Positions 36,851-46,146 of a stretch of 64,000 bases of DNA are shown piece by piece. The notes below the pieces were generated by a model, which saw only the letters and a list, made by a program, of their open reading frames with translations, searched no databases and had not been told where the DNA came from. Origin of the DNA: Caulifigura coniformis (GTDB lineage: Bacteria; Planctomycetota; Planctomycetia; Planctomycetales; Planctomycetaceae); contig NZ_CP036271.1 of assembly GCF_007745175.1 (NCBI RefSeq), forward strand, positions 5,034,314-5,098,313, in the 5' to 3' direction. Numbering within the stretch: the stretch's first letter is position 1; each line of letters starts with the position of its first letter. A program made the translations under genes and the position numbers.

Positions 36851-38194
36851 ATGCCTACGGGCATGTCGCGAAGGATCGCCCAGCTCCGTTTCGTGCTCGT
36901 CGTCATGCTCCTGGCGAGCGCATCGTCGACGCCCGCCGCCGACCGGGTCGTTCGGCCGGCCGTCGCCCGCTCCGAGTACGACGACGCCCGCCTGCGAGAA
37001 CTTGGAATCGAGAAGTTCGAATCGAAACGGCTGCGGCTGTTCACGGATATCGACCCTGCAAAAGCCCGTCCGCTGCCGTTGCTCGTCGACCGCCTCTACG
37101 ACGTCTGGACGGCCAAATTCGGCCCGCTTCCGCCGGCCGCCGACGGGGCTGAATTCCAGATCACCGGCTACCTGATGAAGGACGCCGACCGCTTTCGCGC
37201 CGCGAAGATGCTCCGCGATGACGTCCCCGCGTTCGATCATGGCCGGCATATCGGTCTCGAATTCTGGATGAACGAGCAGGAGTTCGACTACTACCGCGAA
37301 CACCTGCTGCTTCACGAAGCGACGCACTGTTTCATGACGGCCGTCCCCGGGGCCGACCAGCCCGTCTGGTTCCACGAAGGCATGGCCGAGATGTTCGGAT
37401 GCCATCATGCCGATGCGGATGGAACCATGCAGTTCGGCGTCTTTCCGGAACCCGGCCGGAAATACGAAGGATTCGCACGCATCAAGTTCCTCGCGGACGA
37501 AATAGCCGCCGGCCGGGCGATGGCGGCCCAGGAGGTCGCCACCCTGGGGCCTTCCGATTTCGCCGGCTTCCAGAAGCGGCCGTACGCCTGGAGTTGGCTG
37601 CTGTGTTCGTTCCTCGACAAGCACCCCACGTTCCGCGACCGCTTTCATGAACTTTGCCGGCTCAGCAACGAACCTGGCTTCAATCGACGCCTCCGGGAGG
37701 CCTACCGCGACGAAGAACGCCTCGATCCGGAATGGCGGCTGTTCATTTCACAGATGGAGCCCGGATTCGATTTCGAACGCAGCGCGATTGCGTTTCGTAA
37801 AGGGGCTCCGTTTGCCCGTCCCGTGGACGTGACGGTCCGGGCCGATCGCGGGTGGCAGTCGTCGGGACTCATGCTGCAGCGGGGAAAAGCGTATGTCATC
37901 ACTGCGACCGGCCAGGTGACGCTCGGTTCGTCCACGAAACCGTGGATCAGCGGGCCCGCGGGGATCTCGCTCCGCTATGCCGGCGGGCGACCAATCGGAA
38001 TGCTGCTCGCCGCGGTGGTCGACGACCCTAAACAGATCGGCGGTGAAGGTGGGTTGCTCAAGCCTCTCGCCGTCGGCGATTCGACCGTCATCGAACCCGC
38101 CACCGGAGGGACGCTCTACTTCCGGGTGAACGACCGCTTCAGCAGCCTCACCGATAACTCGGGCGAGTACACCGTCGGCGTGCGACTGGAGTGA
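36851..38194 (+). CDS. secreted metalloprotease-like protein with a LecA-like C-terminal domain
   Basis: 447 residues. Signal peptide to about residue 30 (QLRFVLVVMLLASASSTPAAD). The zinc motif HEATH (in LLLHEATHCFM, about residue 155) is an HExxH, and a Glu in FHEGMAEMFG downstream fits a third ligand, as in gluzincin-type or DUF1570-like enzymes. The last 130 residues (RADRGWQSSGLMLQRGKAYVITATGQVTLG, then GTLYFRVNDRFSSLTDNSGEYTV) resemble the galactose-binding PA-IL/LecA fold, whose DNSG turn binds calcium. So it may be a glycan-targeted secreted peptidase. Catalysis is inferred; an in-frame ATG lies at 36863. Confidence 0.7.
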   Translation: MPTGMSRRIAQLRFVLVVMLLASASSTPAADRVVRPAVARSEYDDARLRELGIEKFESKRLRLFTDIDPAKARPLPLLVDRLYDVWTAKFGPLPPAADGAEFQITGYLMKDADRFRAAKMLRDDVPAFDHGRHIGLEFWMNEQEFDYYREHLLLHEATHCFMTAVPGADQPVWFHEGMAEMFGCHHADADGTMQFGVFPEPGRKYEGFARIKFLADEIAAGRAMAAQEVATLGPSDFAGFQKRPYAWSWLLCSFLDKHPTFRDRFHELCRLSNEPGFNRRLREAYRDEERLDPEWRLFISQMEPGFDFERSAIAFRKGAPFARPVDVTVRADRGWQSSGLMLQRGKAYVITATGQVTLGSSTKPWISGPAGISLRYAGGRPIGMLLAAVVDDPKQIGGEGGLLKPLAVGDSTVIEPATGGTLYFRVNDRFSSLTDNSGEYTVGVRLE

Positions 38195-38219
38195 ATCCAG
38201 CCGCACGCGAGACACGTCC

Positions 38220-39122
38220 CTATTTGCCCAGGAACGGAAAGAGAACGCGGATCTCGGCGTCGGATGGCTGCTTGCCGTACTCGCAGATCTCGAACAGTTC
38301 AGCGTATTTCACGTTCTTCGCCTGCTCCTCGCCGTACCACTTCACGAGAGCTTCACGCCCCTTGCGTGCCTCGGCCGACTGTCGGGAATCCCAGCGCTTG
38401 CGGAGCCATGCCTTCCGCCCGGCGATATCTCTGGCCGGAGGAACGCTATCGACATGCTCCTGGCTGCCGTTCGCGCCTCCTTCGTAGTGCTGCGATTCCA
38501 GTTCATGAATCGCGTCGATTTTCTGGTCGAACACATCGTCGACTGCGACGGCGATGTCCGCCCGAAACGGGTAGGGCTTCTGGAATCCGTCGCTCGAATA
38601 CAGGAATACCGGGTTGGTCTTCAGGATCGGCACGTCCGGACAGAAGAACGGCACGGTCACCATGTAGGCCGCGTCCTGCACGAGCACGCCGACATAGCGG
38701 TGATCGGGATGGTAGTCCCAAGGGCGATGGGCGATGACGACGTCTGCCTGCCATTCACGAATCACTTTCGTAATCAGCTTGCGGTTCTCGAGTGTCGGCA
38801 GCAGTTCGCCGTCGTGAATGTCGAGGACCTGGCTCTCGACCCCGAGAGTCTTCGCGCAGGCCGCCGCTTCCGCGGTGCGACGCTGGGCCAACTCGCCGCC
38901 TGCCATCTGCCAGTGGCCGATGTCGCCATTCGTGACCGAACAGAGCTTCACCTTGTGCCCGGCCTTCGCCCACAGTGCGGCCGTCCCGCCCGCCTTGTAG
39001 TCAGCGTCATCCGGATGGGCGCCGAAGACCACGATGCGAAGCGGCTTCGTTTCCTTGTCCTGGCCCGACAGGGGCGGCGTGAAGAAAAGGACGGCCAGCA
39101 CAGGCAACAGCAATCGGCTCAT
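38220..39122 (-). CDS. secreted PIG-L family N-deacetylase
   Basis: 300 residues with a signal peptide (about 20 residues, cut near SGQ). The zinc motif is FGAHPDDADYKAGG, and the distal ligands lie in PWDYHPDHRYVG, so the PIG-L fold is complete. The third PIG-L in the window, and exported unlike the others, so its substrate is probably extracellular. It follows asnB on the same strand after 77 bp and may be co-transcribed. Convergent with the metalloprotease-like gene. Confidence 0.87.
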   Translation of the reverse strand: MSRLLLPVLAVLFFTPPLSGQDKETKPLRIVVFGAHPDDADYKAGGTAALWAKAGHKVKLCSVTNGDIGHWQMAGGELAQRRTAEAAACAKTLGVESQVLDIHDGELLPTLENRKLITKVIREWQADVVIAHRPWDYHPDHRYVGVLVQDAAYMVTVPFFCPDVPILKTNPVFLYSSDGFQKPYPFRADIAVAVDDVFDQKIDAIHELESQHYEGGANGSQEHVDSVPPARDIAGRKAWLRKRWDSRQSAEARKGREALVKWYGEEQAKNVKYAELFEICEYGKQPSDAEIRVLFPFLGK

Positions 39123-39199
39123 GGCAAAACCTGTTCGATGTCGGCAGGACGAGGAACCCGGACGCCAATCTAACCGGCCGTGCTTCTCCAGCACAGAAA

Positions 39200-41182
39200 T
39201 CAGACCGGCCCGCTGGGGGCCACGTTCCCGTCGACGAATGCCCGCATCCACCGTTCAAAGACGATGAGTGCCCACAGCCGATAGCTGTGGTCCCACTTCT
39301 CCGACTGGTGCTCGTCGATCATCCGCTGCACCGTCTGCGTGCGGAAATAGCCGCGCGACCGGGCCGTCGCGTCGAGCAGCGTGTCGTTCAGCAGCGGCCG
39401 CAACTCGTTGCGGAACCAGTGCGACATCGGGACGCCGAACCCCATCTTGGGGCGCGTCTGAATCGAGGCCGGCAGCAGGTCGCTGAAGGTCTCCAGGAGG
39501 ATCCGTTTCCCTTTGCCGCCGCTCTGCTTCAGTTCGATCGGCATCCGGGCGGCCAGCTCCATCACCCGGTGGTCGAGGAATGGGCAGCGCGCCTCGAGGC
39601 TGTGGGCCATCGTCGCGATGTCGACCTTGTTGAGAATGTCGCAGGGTAGATAGCTGTGAACATCGACGCACGTCGTCCGCGTGACGAGGTCCCGGTCGGG
39701 GCAGGCCCGATAACAGCCCAGCAGGAACTCGGCCGCGTTGAAGCCCTCGAGTTTCTGGCGGAATTCGGGCGTATACAGGTCGCTTCGTCGTTCGGCGTCG
39801 AAGATGCCGATCCAGCGGAGGTAGCGCAGTTCGGGGCTTTCCGCCAGCCCGGCTGCAAACCGCTTGATGCGCCGCCCGAGCGCCCGCTGGTTGACCGAGG
39901 TCGGAATGTTCTGCCAGAGGTTCCACGCGAAGATGTTGCGGACGAATTGCGGGAGTCGGTCGATCCGGGTCGCCAGTCGCACCGCTTCGTAGCGTTCATA
40001 GCCCGCGAAGAGTTCGTCCCCTCCATCTCCGGAGAGGGCCACCGTCACTTCGCGGCGCGTCACTTCCGCCAGGTAGCGGGTTGGAATGGCCGAGCTGTCG
40101 CCGAACGGTTCGTCGTAATGCCACGTGAGCTTCGGCAGCGATTCGAGCGCCGAGGGCTCGACGAGGTACTCGTGATGGTTCGTTCCCAGGTGCGCCGCCG
40201 CTTCGCGGGCGAACGTCCGTTCGTCGAACTGCGCGACGGGGAAGCCGATGGAAAAGGTGTGGATCGGCCGGTTCGAGAGCGACTGCATCAGTCCGGCCGT
40301 GATCGTCGAGTCGATCCCGCCTGAGAGAAACGCTCCGAGAGGAACGTCCGACCGCATCCGCAGGCGAACGGATTCCGTCAGCGTGTCCCGCAGTCGCGTT
40401 CGCCACTCGTCCGGCGTCCACGATTCACTTCCGGCCAGATCCGGATTGTCGATCGGATCGCTGGCCGAGTAGGGGGGGATCCAGTAGCGCTGCACGTCGA
40501 GCCGGCTGTTTTCATAGACAGCGGTGTGGGCCGGCGCGAGCTTGTTGAACCCCTTGAGAACCGAACGGGGATGGGGGACGTACTGGTAGGTGAAGAACAG
40601 GTCGACTGCCTGCGGATCGACCTCCCGCGGGATGCCCGGAACCTGCAGGATCGACTTCAATTCGCTGGCGAAGAACAGGCGGTCGTTTTCGAGCCGGTAC
40701 ACGAGCGGCTTCTTGCCCGCCCGGTCGCGGGCGAGGAACAGACGCTTCCGGCGGTCGTCCCAGATCGCGAAGGCGAACATCCCTCGCAGGTGCTTCACGC
40801 AATCGACGCCATGCTCCTCGTACAGGTGCACGATCGTTTCGGTGTCGGAGTGCGTCGCGAAGCGGTGGCCGCGGGCCTCGAGCGCCGGCCGCAACTCCTT
40901 GTAGTTGTAGATCTCGCCGTTGAAGGCAATCCAGACGCTGCCGTCCTCATTCGAGAGGGGCTGATGCCCGGCCGAGAGGTCGATGATCGACAGGCGTCGG
41001 AATCCGAGGGCCGCGCCGGGGGCCGCCGCGTCAGGGAATCCGTTCGGACCTGGTTCGGACGACCAGTATTCCCCCGAATCGTCGGGCCCGCGGTGGACAA
41101 TGGCGTCCGTCATCCGCCGCAGGTCTGGGCGGGAAATCGGCCGGCCGTTCTGAATCCAGCTGGCGCCGGCGATACCGCACAT
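39200..41182 (-). CDS. asnB: asparagine synthase (glutamine-hydrolysing)
   Basis: 660 residues. Cys2 is the glutaminase nucleophile (MCGIAGAS); N-terminal class-II glutaminase domain to about 215, with RLSIIDLSAGHQPL and FNGEIYN. The synthetase domain carries the pyrophosphate loop FLSGGIDST and later LSGDGGDELFAGY. Converts aspartate to asparagine with glutamine and ATP; in polysaccharide loci the same family amidates sugar or peptide precursors. The window's exopolysaccharide genes are 15 kb away, so the housekeeping role is the safer call. Start at the ATG directly preceding Cys2, so correct by definition. Confidence 0.93.
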   Translation of the reverse strand: MCGIAGASWIQNGRPISRPDLRRMTDAIVHRGPDDSGEYWSSEPGPNGFPDAAAPGAALGFRRLSIIDLSAGHQPLSNEDGSVWIAFNGEIYNYKELRPALEARGHRFATHSDTETIVHLYEEHGVDCVKHLRGMFAFAIWDDRRKRLFLARDRAGKKPLVYRLENDRLFFASELKSILQVPGIPREVDPQAVDLFFTYQYVPHPRSVLKGFNKLAPAHTAVYENSRLDVQRYWIPPYSASDPIDNPDLAGSESWTPDEWRTRLRDTLTESVRLRMRSDVPLGAFLSGGIDSTITAGLMQSLSNRPIHTFSIGFPVAQFDERTFAREAAAHLGTNHHEYLVEPSALESLPKLTWHYDEPFGDSSAIPTRYLAEVTRREVTVALSGDGGDELFAGYERYEAVRLATRIDRLPQFVRNIFAWNLWQNIPTSVNQRALGRRIKRFAAGLAESPELRYLRWIGIFDAERRSDLYTPEFRQKLEGFNAAEFLLGCYRACPDRDLVTRTTCVDVHSYLPCDILNKVDIATMAHSLEARCPFLDHRVMELAARMPIELKQSGGKGKRILLETFSDLLPASIQTRPKMGFGVPMSHWFRNELRPLLNDTLLDATARSRGYFRTQTVQRMIDEHQSEKWDHSYRLWALIVFERWMRAFVDGNVAPSGPV

Positions 41183-41710
41183 CCGCGTCGTGACCTCGTC
41201 AGGATGGAAAGGGGATGCTGAATCTTAGCGTCCGCCGTCAACTCAGCATTACCGCGAACGGTCCCAGTCGGCCGCGAAGCACCGGCACATTCAGACCCAC
41301 AATGCGCGCAACCTCCCACGAAGGGTGGAGGGACCATGCAGACCATCATCACAAACACATCAATCACCCGGACCTCGCCGCCGACTGCGCCGAACAACTC
41401 GCGCTGCCGGCGTATGCAGTCGGTTCGCAGGCACAACCCCAATCCGGTCAGGATGGAAGTCGTGTCCCGGCTGGAGAAAAAGGGGAGAGAGGGCATCTGA
41501 GACGCACCGTACCCTGACGCCGTCAGTCTTGGTCTCCTTGCTTCCAGACGCACGCTCCAGATCCCCTGGGGCTCCTGAATCACCGGATCGGAGAAGAGTC
41601 AGGACAGAAACGACCCGGCCGATCGCTCCCAAATTGAGGGGGTGACGGGATGGCGCGCGTGCGGAATAATCCGGGAACACGTTCCGCCACTTCGAGACTG
41701 CGCCCTGCCG
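41183..41710. other. 528-bp gap between asnB and nadE
   Basis: Divergent spacer. It holds one small-ORF candidate (41336-41500, listed separately). The remainder, from 41501 to the nadE start, shows only overlapping short frames and no strong promoter or terminator. Confidence 0.5.
41336..41500 (+). CDS. candidate 54-aa basic protein
   Basis: A 54-codon frame begins at an ATG preceded by GGAGGGACC, an unusually good ribosome site with GGAGG four bases from the ATG. About 80 percent of third positions are G or C, as in proven neighbours. The product begins MQTIITNTSITRTSPPTAP, is rich in Ser, Thr, Arg and Lys, and ends RLEKKGREGI. It has no transmembrane stretch. No family recognised; its Thr/Ser-rich start and basic tail would suit a small regulator or nucleic-acid binder, but that is a guess. 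Confidence 0.4.
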   Translation: MQTIITNTSITRTSPPTAPNNSRCRRMQSVRRHNPNPVRMEVVSRLEKKGREGI

Positions 41711-43369
41711 ATGCGTATTGCCCTTGCCCAACTGAACCCGACCGTCGGCGACCTGGCCGGAAACTCGGCGCTGATCGAGGCCGCCGCACGCCGGGCCGCG
41801 GAAGAGGGTGCGGAACTTCTCGTCTGTTCAGAACTGGTGATCTGTGGATATCCGCCAAAAGACCTGCTCCTGAGGAGCGGCTTCGTGGCCGCCTGCGACA
41901 AGGCCGTCGCGGAACTGGCCGGACGCGTTCCTCCGGAACTCGGCGTCCTGGTCGGCCACCCCACCCATCGGGGCATTACCTCCGGGCGGTTCGCGAACGG
42001 GGCGAGCCTGCTGTTCGGCGGGCGCGTCGAGGCGACGATCCACAAGACGCTGCTCCCGAATTACGACGTGTTCGATGAGCGGCGTTATTTCCGGTCGGCC
42101 GATTCGGTGAAGCCGATCGAATTCAAGAACCTCCGCCTGGGCGTGCATATCTGCGAAGACGCCTGGTGGGGAGAAGCCAGCACCAGCTACCACGATGAGC
42201 CGATCCGGCAGCTCGACCCCGTCGCCGAGCTGGCGAAACAGGGGGTGGACCTGTTCATCAATCTCTCCGCCAGTCCGTTTGAAGTGGCCAAGCCGGACCG
42301 GCGGTCGAGGCTCGTTGAGCGGCACGTGAAGGCACACCAGCGGCCGTTCCTGTTCGTGAACCAGATCGGCGGAAACGACGACCTCGTTTTCGACGGCCAC
42401 AGCTTCGTCACCGATGCCAGCGGGCGGGTCGTCGAGCGCCTGGCAGGCTTCGAGCCCGATTTTCGGGTCATCGATACGACGAAGTTGCCGGCCCGGCATC
42501 TGTTGTTTGACACCCCCAGGGAGTCGCTGCTGCTGGATGCTCTCATCCTCGGACTGCGGGACTACGCATCGAAATCCGGGTTCACCGACTGCGTTCTGGG
42601 GCTTTCCGGCGGAATCGACAGCGCCCTTGCGGCCTATATCGCGGCGCGGGCGGTCGGCCCGGCGCATGTCCATGGGCTGTTGATGCCGAGCCGCTACTCG
42701 AGCGATCACAGCGTGGCCGATGCAAAAGCCCTGGCCGAGGCGATGGGGCTCGACTGGCAGATCGTCCCGATCGACGGCGTCCACAAGGCCTATGAAGCCC
42801 TGCCGGTGCTGGCGAACGACCTGCAGGGAGAGGCAGCCAGTCTGGCCGACCAGAACCTGCAGGCCCGCATCCGCGGGGCGATCGTGATGACCCGCAGCAA
42901 CCGCTATGGATGGCTGGCGCTGGCGACCGGCAACAAGAGCGAACTCGCGGTCGGATACTGCACGCTTTACGGCGACATGTGCGGCGGGTTTGCCGTTCTC
43001 TGCGATCTCCTGAAACGCGACGTTTACGGCGTGTCGAAATACGTCAACGAACTCGAGAAGCGGGAAGTCATTCCCGTCAGCACGCTCACGAAGCCGCCCA
43101 GCGCCGAACTCGCGCCGAACCAGACCGACCAGGACACGCTGCCGCCCTATCCCGTTCTCGATGGGATTCTGGAGGGGCTCGTCGAGCGGGAGATGTCGGT
43201 GCGGGAAGTGGCCGAGCACTATCCGCTGGAAACCGTGCAGTGGGTGGCGAAACGCCTCGACCGCAACGAGTTCAAGCGCCGCCAGATGCCGCCGGGGATC
43301 AAGCTGTCAGGCCGCGCCTTCGGCAGCGGGAGGCGGATGCCCATGGCGGCCAGGATTGGAGTGGAATGA
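41711..43369 (+). CDS. nadE: glutamine-dependent NAD(+) synthetase
   Basis: 552 residues. N-terminal nitrilase-type glutaminase with the Glu-Lys-Cys triad: Glu in [15 protein letters not shown], Lys in [11 protein letters not shown], and Cys in HICEDAWW. The C-terminal synthetase has the pyrophosphate loop [12 protein letters not shown] and the NAD-binding [17 protein letters not shown]. Converts nicotinate adenine dinucleotide to NAD with ATP and glutamine-derived ammonia. The ATG at 41711 starts the nitrilase domain directly ([14 protein letters not shown]). Confidence 0.95.
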   Translation: MRIALAQLNPTVGDLAGNSALIEAAARRAAEEGAELLVCSELVICGYPPKDLLLRSGFVAACDKAVAELAGRVPPELGVLVGHPTHRGITSGRFANGASLLFGGRVEATIHKTLLPNYDVFDERRYFRSADSVKPIEFKNLRLGVHICEDAWWGEASTSYHDEPIRQLDPVAELAKQGVDLFINLSASPFEVAKPDRRSRLVERHVKAHQRPFLFVNQIGGNDDLVFDGHSFVTDASGRVVERLAGFEPDFRVIDTTKLPARHLLFDTPRESLLLDALILGLRDYASKSGFTDCVLGLSGGIDSALAAYIAARAVGPAHVHGLLMPSRYSSDHSVADAKALAEAMGLDWQIVPIDGVHKAYEALPVLANDLQGEAASLADQNLQARIRGAIVMTRSNRYGWLALATGNKSELAVGYCTLYGDMCGGFAVLCDLLKRDVYGVSKYVNELEKREVIPVSTLTKPPSAELAPNQTDQDTLPPYPVLDGILEGLVEREMSVREVAEHYPLETVQWVAKRLDRNEFKRRQMPPGIKLSGRAFGSGRRMPMAARIGVE

Positions 43370-43375
43370 CGCCAG

Positions 43376-43386
43376 AAGCCCGGCTT
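43376..43386. repeat. intergenic AAGCCCGGCTT hairpin
   Basis: AGAAGC-CCG-GCTTCT forms a 6-bp stem directly after nadE. The same 11 bases, AAGCCCGGCTT, occur in two other intergenic places, 609-619 and 53511-53521. Confidence 0.45.
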
Positions 43387-43561
43387 CTTCCATCACTCAC
43401 AAATTTGCGATTTGAACGCTTCGCCAGACTCTCCACCCGAGCAGTCGGTGTTGTTCATCCGGCCGGATCACGACACCTGGTTGTGTGATGATCTCCTCAC
43501 CATGACGCCGCCCAACCGCCGATCGGCCAGGCGTTGCGTCATCGCCTCTGTTTCCGAGCCC

Positions 43562-44446
43562 TCAGTCGGCCTTCGTCGCGTTCGCCACCACCGGAACCTG
43601 GAACTGGTTGGTCGCGAGCGGTAAGGGAAATCCAATCGGGACGTGCACCGTGACCGTCGCCGAGCCAGGAACTGCCTCTGCCGGAGCCCTGAATGTCGTG
43701 GTGTAAAACTCCCAGTAGCAGCACCGTTCATGAATCGTGTGTCTGGTCTTCAGCGGCTTGCTTCCCTGGGCCACCGGCCAATCGATGTCCACTTCGAAAG
43801 TGACGCCTGCCGGAAGCGAATCGATGCTCAGTCGCGTGGCGTCCGCCTTCTCCAGACCGATGTTTGCAAAACAGATGCTCAGCCGATCCAGCGGCCTCCC
43901 GATGACGAACTCCTTCGACCGCAGGAGATGAGGCGTCAGCGGGGCCGCGAAATGAAAGACCGGCGCCTCTTTCGGAGTCGCGGCCCAGAACGCGTTGAAC
44001 CAGCCGGAATACATCGGCACCGCGCCGTCCACGCTCAGCGACAGTCCATACGAGTCCTGAGACTCGGCGTCGTTATTCCACCTGTGGAGCGAAAAATCCT
44101 TGTGGAGGAACGAGTCGGCCGTTCCGAATTCCGTCAGCACATACTGGAGTCGCAACCGGCTCGAGACCAACCCCGGCTTGTTCAGGTTTGTGGCCTGAAT
44201 CGGGCCGTCGTCCGTCAGATCCCTGTTCGCATTGCGGTCGATGTAGAGGATCTGACCATCCTCAACCATCCAGATGAGTTGCTGAGCACGATCGCCAAAG
44301 ACGAGCAATGTATACCGTGGCCGATTCTCGTACTTCGGCTCGCGAACGATCGTTCGATCGAGCTTCGTGAGCAGCTCGTTGCCACTCGCCGAGGCGCCGA
44401 TCGAACAGCACAGCACCAAACCGCCCAGGAGAAACCTGCTGCACAT
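43562..44446 (-). CDS. secreted protein of unknown function
   Basis: 294 residues from the ATG at 44446, which has GGAGG at 8 bases; a TTG two codons upstream would be too close to that site. A signal peptide (MCSRFLLGGLVLCCSIGASASG) is followed by a beta-rich sequence without known domain. It includes a calcium-loop-like DRNANRDLTDDG around residues 71-82. The tail carries a double Cys (ERCCYW). Probably extracytoplasmic; no function proposed. It follows the symporter gene by 31 bp on the same strand. Confidence 0.65.
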   Translation of the reverse strand: MCSRFLLGGLVLCCSIGASASGNELLTKLDRTIVREPKYENRPRYTLLVFGDRAQQLIWMVEDGQILYIDRNANRDLTDDGPIQATNLNKPGLVSSRLRLQYVLTEFGTADSFLHKDFSLHRWNNDAESQDSYGLSLSVDGAVPMYSGWFNAFWAATPKEAPVFHFAAPLTPHLLRSKEFVIGRPLDRLSICFANIGLEKADATRLSIDSLPAGVTFEVDIDWPVAQGSKPLKTRHTIHERCCYWEFYTTTFRAPAEAVPGSATVTVHVPIGFPLPLATNQFQVPVVANATKAD

Positions 44447-44477
44447 CTTCAAGCCCTCCGAATGAAAGACACGTCCC

Positions 44478-45866
44478 TTACGCGGCGGCCACCACCTCCG
44501 GCGGTTCGCTCGATGCGACGCATTGGGCGACGACGAGGTCGCCGGTGACGTTCACCACGGTCCGGCACATATCCAGGATGCGGTCGACGCCGAACACGAT
44601 GCCAATGGCTTCGGCCGGCACGCCGACCGACTGCATCACGACGATGATCAGTGGAATCGAGCCTCCGGGAACACCGGCCGTTCCGACGCCCGCGAGGACC
44701 GACATCAGCACGACCGTGAACTGCTGGCTGAAGCTCAGGTCGACGCCCGTGACCTGAGCGAGGAAGAGAACCACGAAGCCCTCGAACAGGGCCGTTCCGT
44801 TCTGGTTCCCCGTCGCCCCCACGGTGAGCACGAAGTTCGACACGCGGGGGGGCAGCTTGAGATCTTCGATGGCGACCTTGATCGACGTCGGAAGCGTCGC
44901 GTTCGACGAACTGGTTCCCAGTGCCACGAGCATGGCCTCGCGGCACTGCCGGAAGAATTCCAGCGGGCTCTTCCGCGCCAGCACCTTCAGCACGATCGAG
45001 TAGGTGCCGAACAGATGCAGCGCGAGACCCAGGATGCAGGCCCCGACAAACCAGGCCAGCGTTTTGAGGATCGGAAATCCAAGCTGGGCCGTGACGGTGA
45101 AGACCAGGCAGCCGGCGCCGACCGGAGCGAGCCGCATGGCGAATTCGATCACTGTCATCGATACGGCGTTCAATCCCGCGAGCCAGCTGACGAGCCCCTG
45201 GCATTTGTCGGGGTTGACCGTGATCGCGGTTCCGAGGATCAGGGATGCGACCATGACGGCGAGCATGCCGTTGCCCTTGGAACTGCCATCCAACGCTCCG
45301 ACCATTTCCTGCAGAGGGTTTTCCGGGATCAGGTCAACCAGCGTATCCCTGAGGCTCTTGGCCGACTGGGCCTGCTGGACCCTGCCCTTGGTCTTTGTTC
45401 CCTCCTGCTGGATGATCCGCTCCGTCAGTTCGGGCGGAAGTCCTTTTCCTGGCTGGACGACGTTGACCAGGGTGACACCGATCAGGACGGCCGATCCCGA
45501 AAGGATTCCGGTAAACAGCAGCGTTCGAAGTCCCATCCGGCCGAGACGCCGGAGATCGCCAATCTCGACAACGGCGAGGGCGAGAGCCGAAACGACCAGC
45601 GGCAGCACGACCATGAACATCAGCCGGAGGAAGATCTTTCCGACCGGTTCGACCCAGTACACGGCAGAGTCCAGCCAGTCGGCGAGCCCGTTTTCATTGG
45701 CATCGGGACCGCGGCCCGTGCCGGCGACGTTCAAAATGAGCCCCAGCACGGCGCCGATGACGAGGCCGATCAGGATCTTGGTGTGAAGGGGGATTCGCCG
45801 TTTGACTGGCGGGTCATACGTGGAGAGGAGGTCCTGATCGGGCACGTGATTCGCGGGCGACTCCAT
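44478..45866 (-). CDS. dicarboxylate/amino acid:cation symporter (DAACS family)
   Basis: 462 residues, Glt/DctA fold with eight helices and two re-entrant hairpins. The SSS-type hairpin 1 reads ALGTSSSNATLPTS, and hairpin 2 with GTAGVPGGSIPLI is typical. The substrate-binding helix 8 has FGVDRILDMCRTVVNVTGDL, with Asp and Asn at the positions used for substrate and Na+/H+. A periplasmic segment of about 80 residues with Lys and Gln between early helices is longer than usual. Substrate probably glutamate, aspartate or C4-dicarboxylate. Start at the ATG at 45866 with GGAG upstream. Confidence 0.92.
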   Translation of the reverse strand: MESPANHVPDQDLLSTYDPPVKRRIPLHTKILIGLVIGAVLGLILNVAGTGRGPDANENGLADWLDSAVYWVEPVGKIFLRLMFMVVLPLVVSALALAVVEIGDLRRLGRMGLRTLLFTGILSGSAVLIGVTLVNVVQPGKGLPPELTERIIQQEGTKTKGRVQQAQSAKSLRDTLVDLIPENPLQEMVGALDGSSKGNGMLAVMVASLILGTAITVNPDKCQGLVSWLAGLNAVSMTVIEFAMRLAPVGAGCLVFTVTAQLGFPILKTLAWFVGACILGLALHLFGTYSIVLKVLARKSPLEFFRQCREAMLVALGTSSSNATLPTSIKVAIEDLKLPPRVSNFVLTVGATGNQNGTALFEGFVVLFLAQVTGVDLSFSQQFTVVLMSVLAGVGTAGVPGGSIPLIIVVMQSVGVPAEAIGIVFGVDRILDMCRTVVNVTGDLVVAQCVASSEPPEVVAAA

Positions 45867-46146
45867 GTGGAGATCTCCAGTTGCAGTGTGAAGCGGGCGA
45901 GTCGCTGAGAGTTGAGACTTTGACCCATGACACGGCTTGCTGGCAACTCGCATCCGGCGGCCGCTTCGTGCAGTGGTGGAAATGTGGGAGTCGAGCTGCG
46001 GGAGGGGACTCGGGGCGCAGGAAAAACCCGAAACGCGACCGGGAAGCCACGATGATTTCCAGCGGCCCTTGACGGTCGCTTCCCGAGTCCCCTACGTTCC
46101 TTGCCCTCGCAAAACAATCGCACACCAGTCTGCTTTTTGGGAACAC

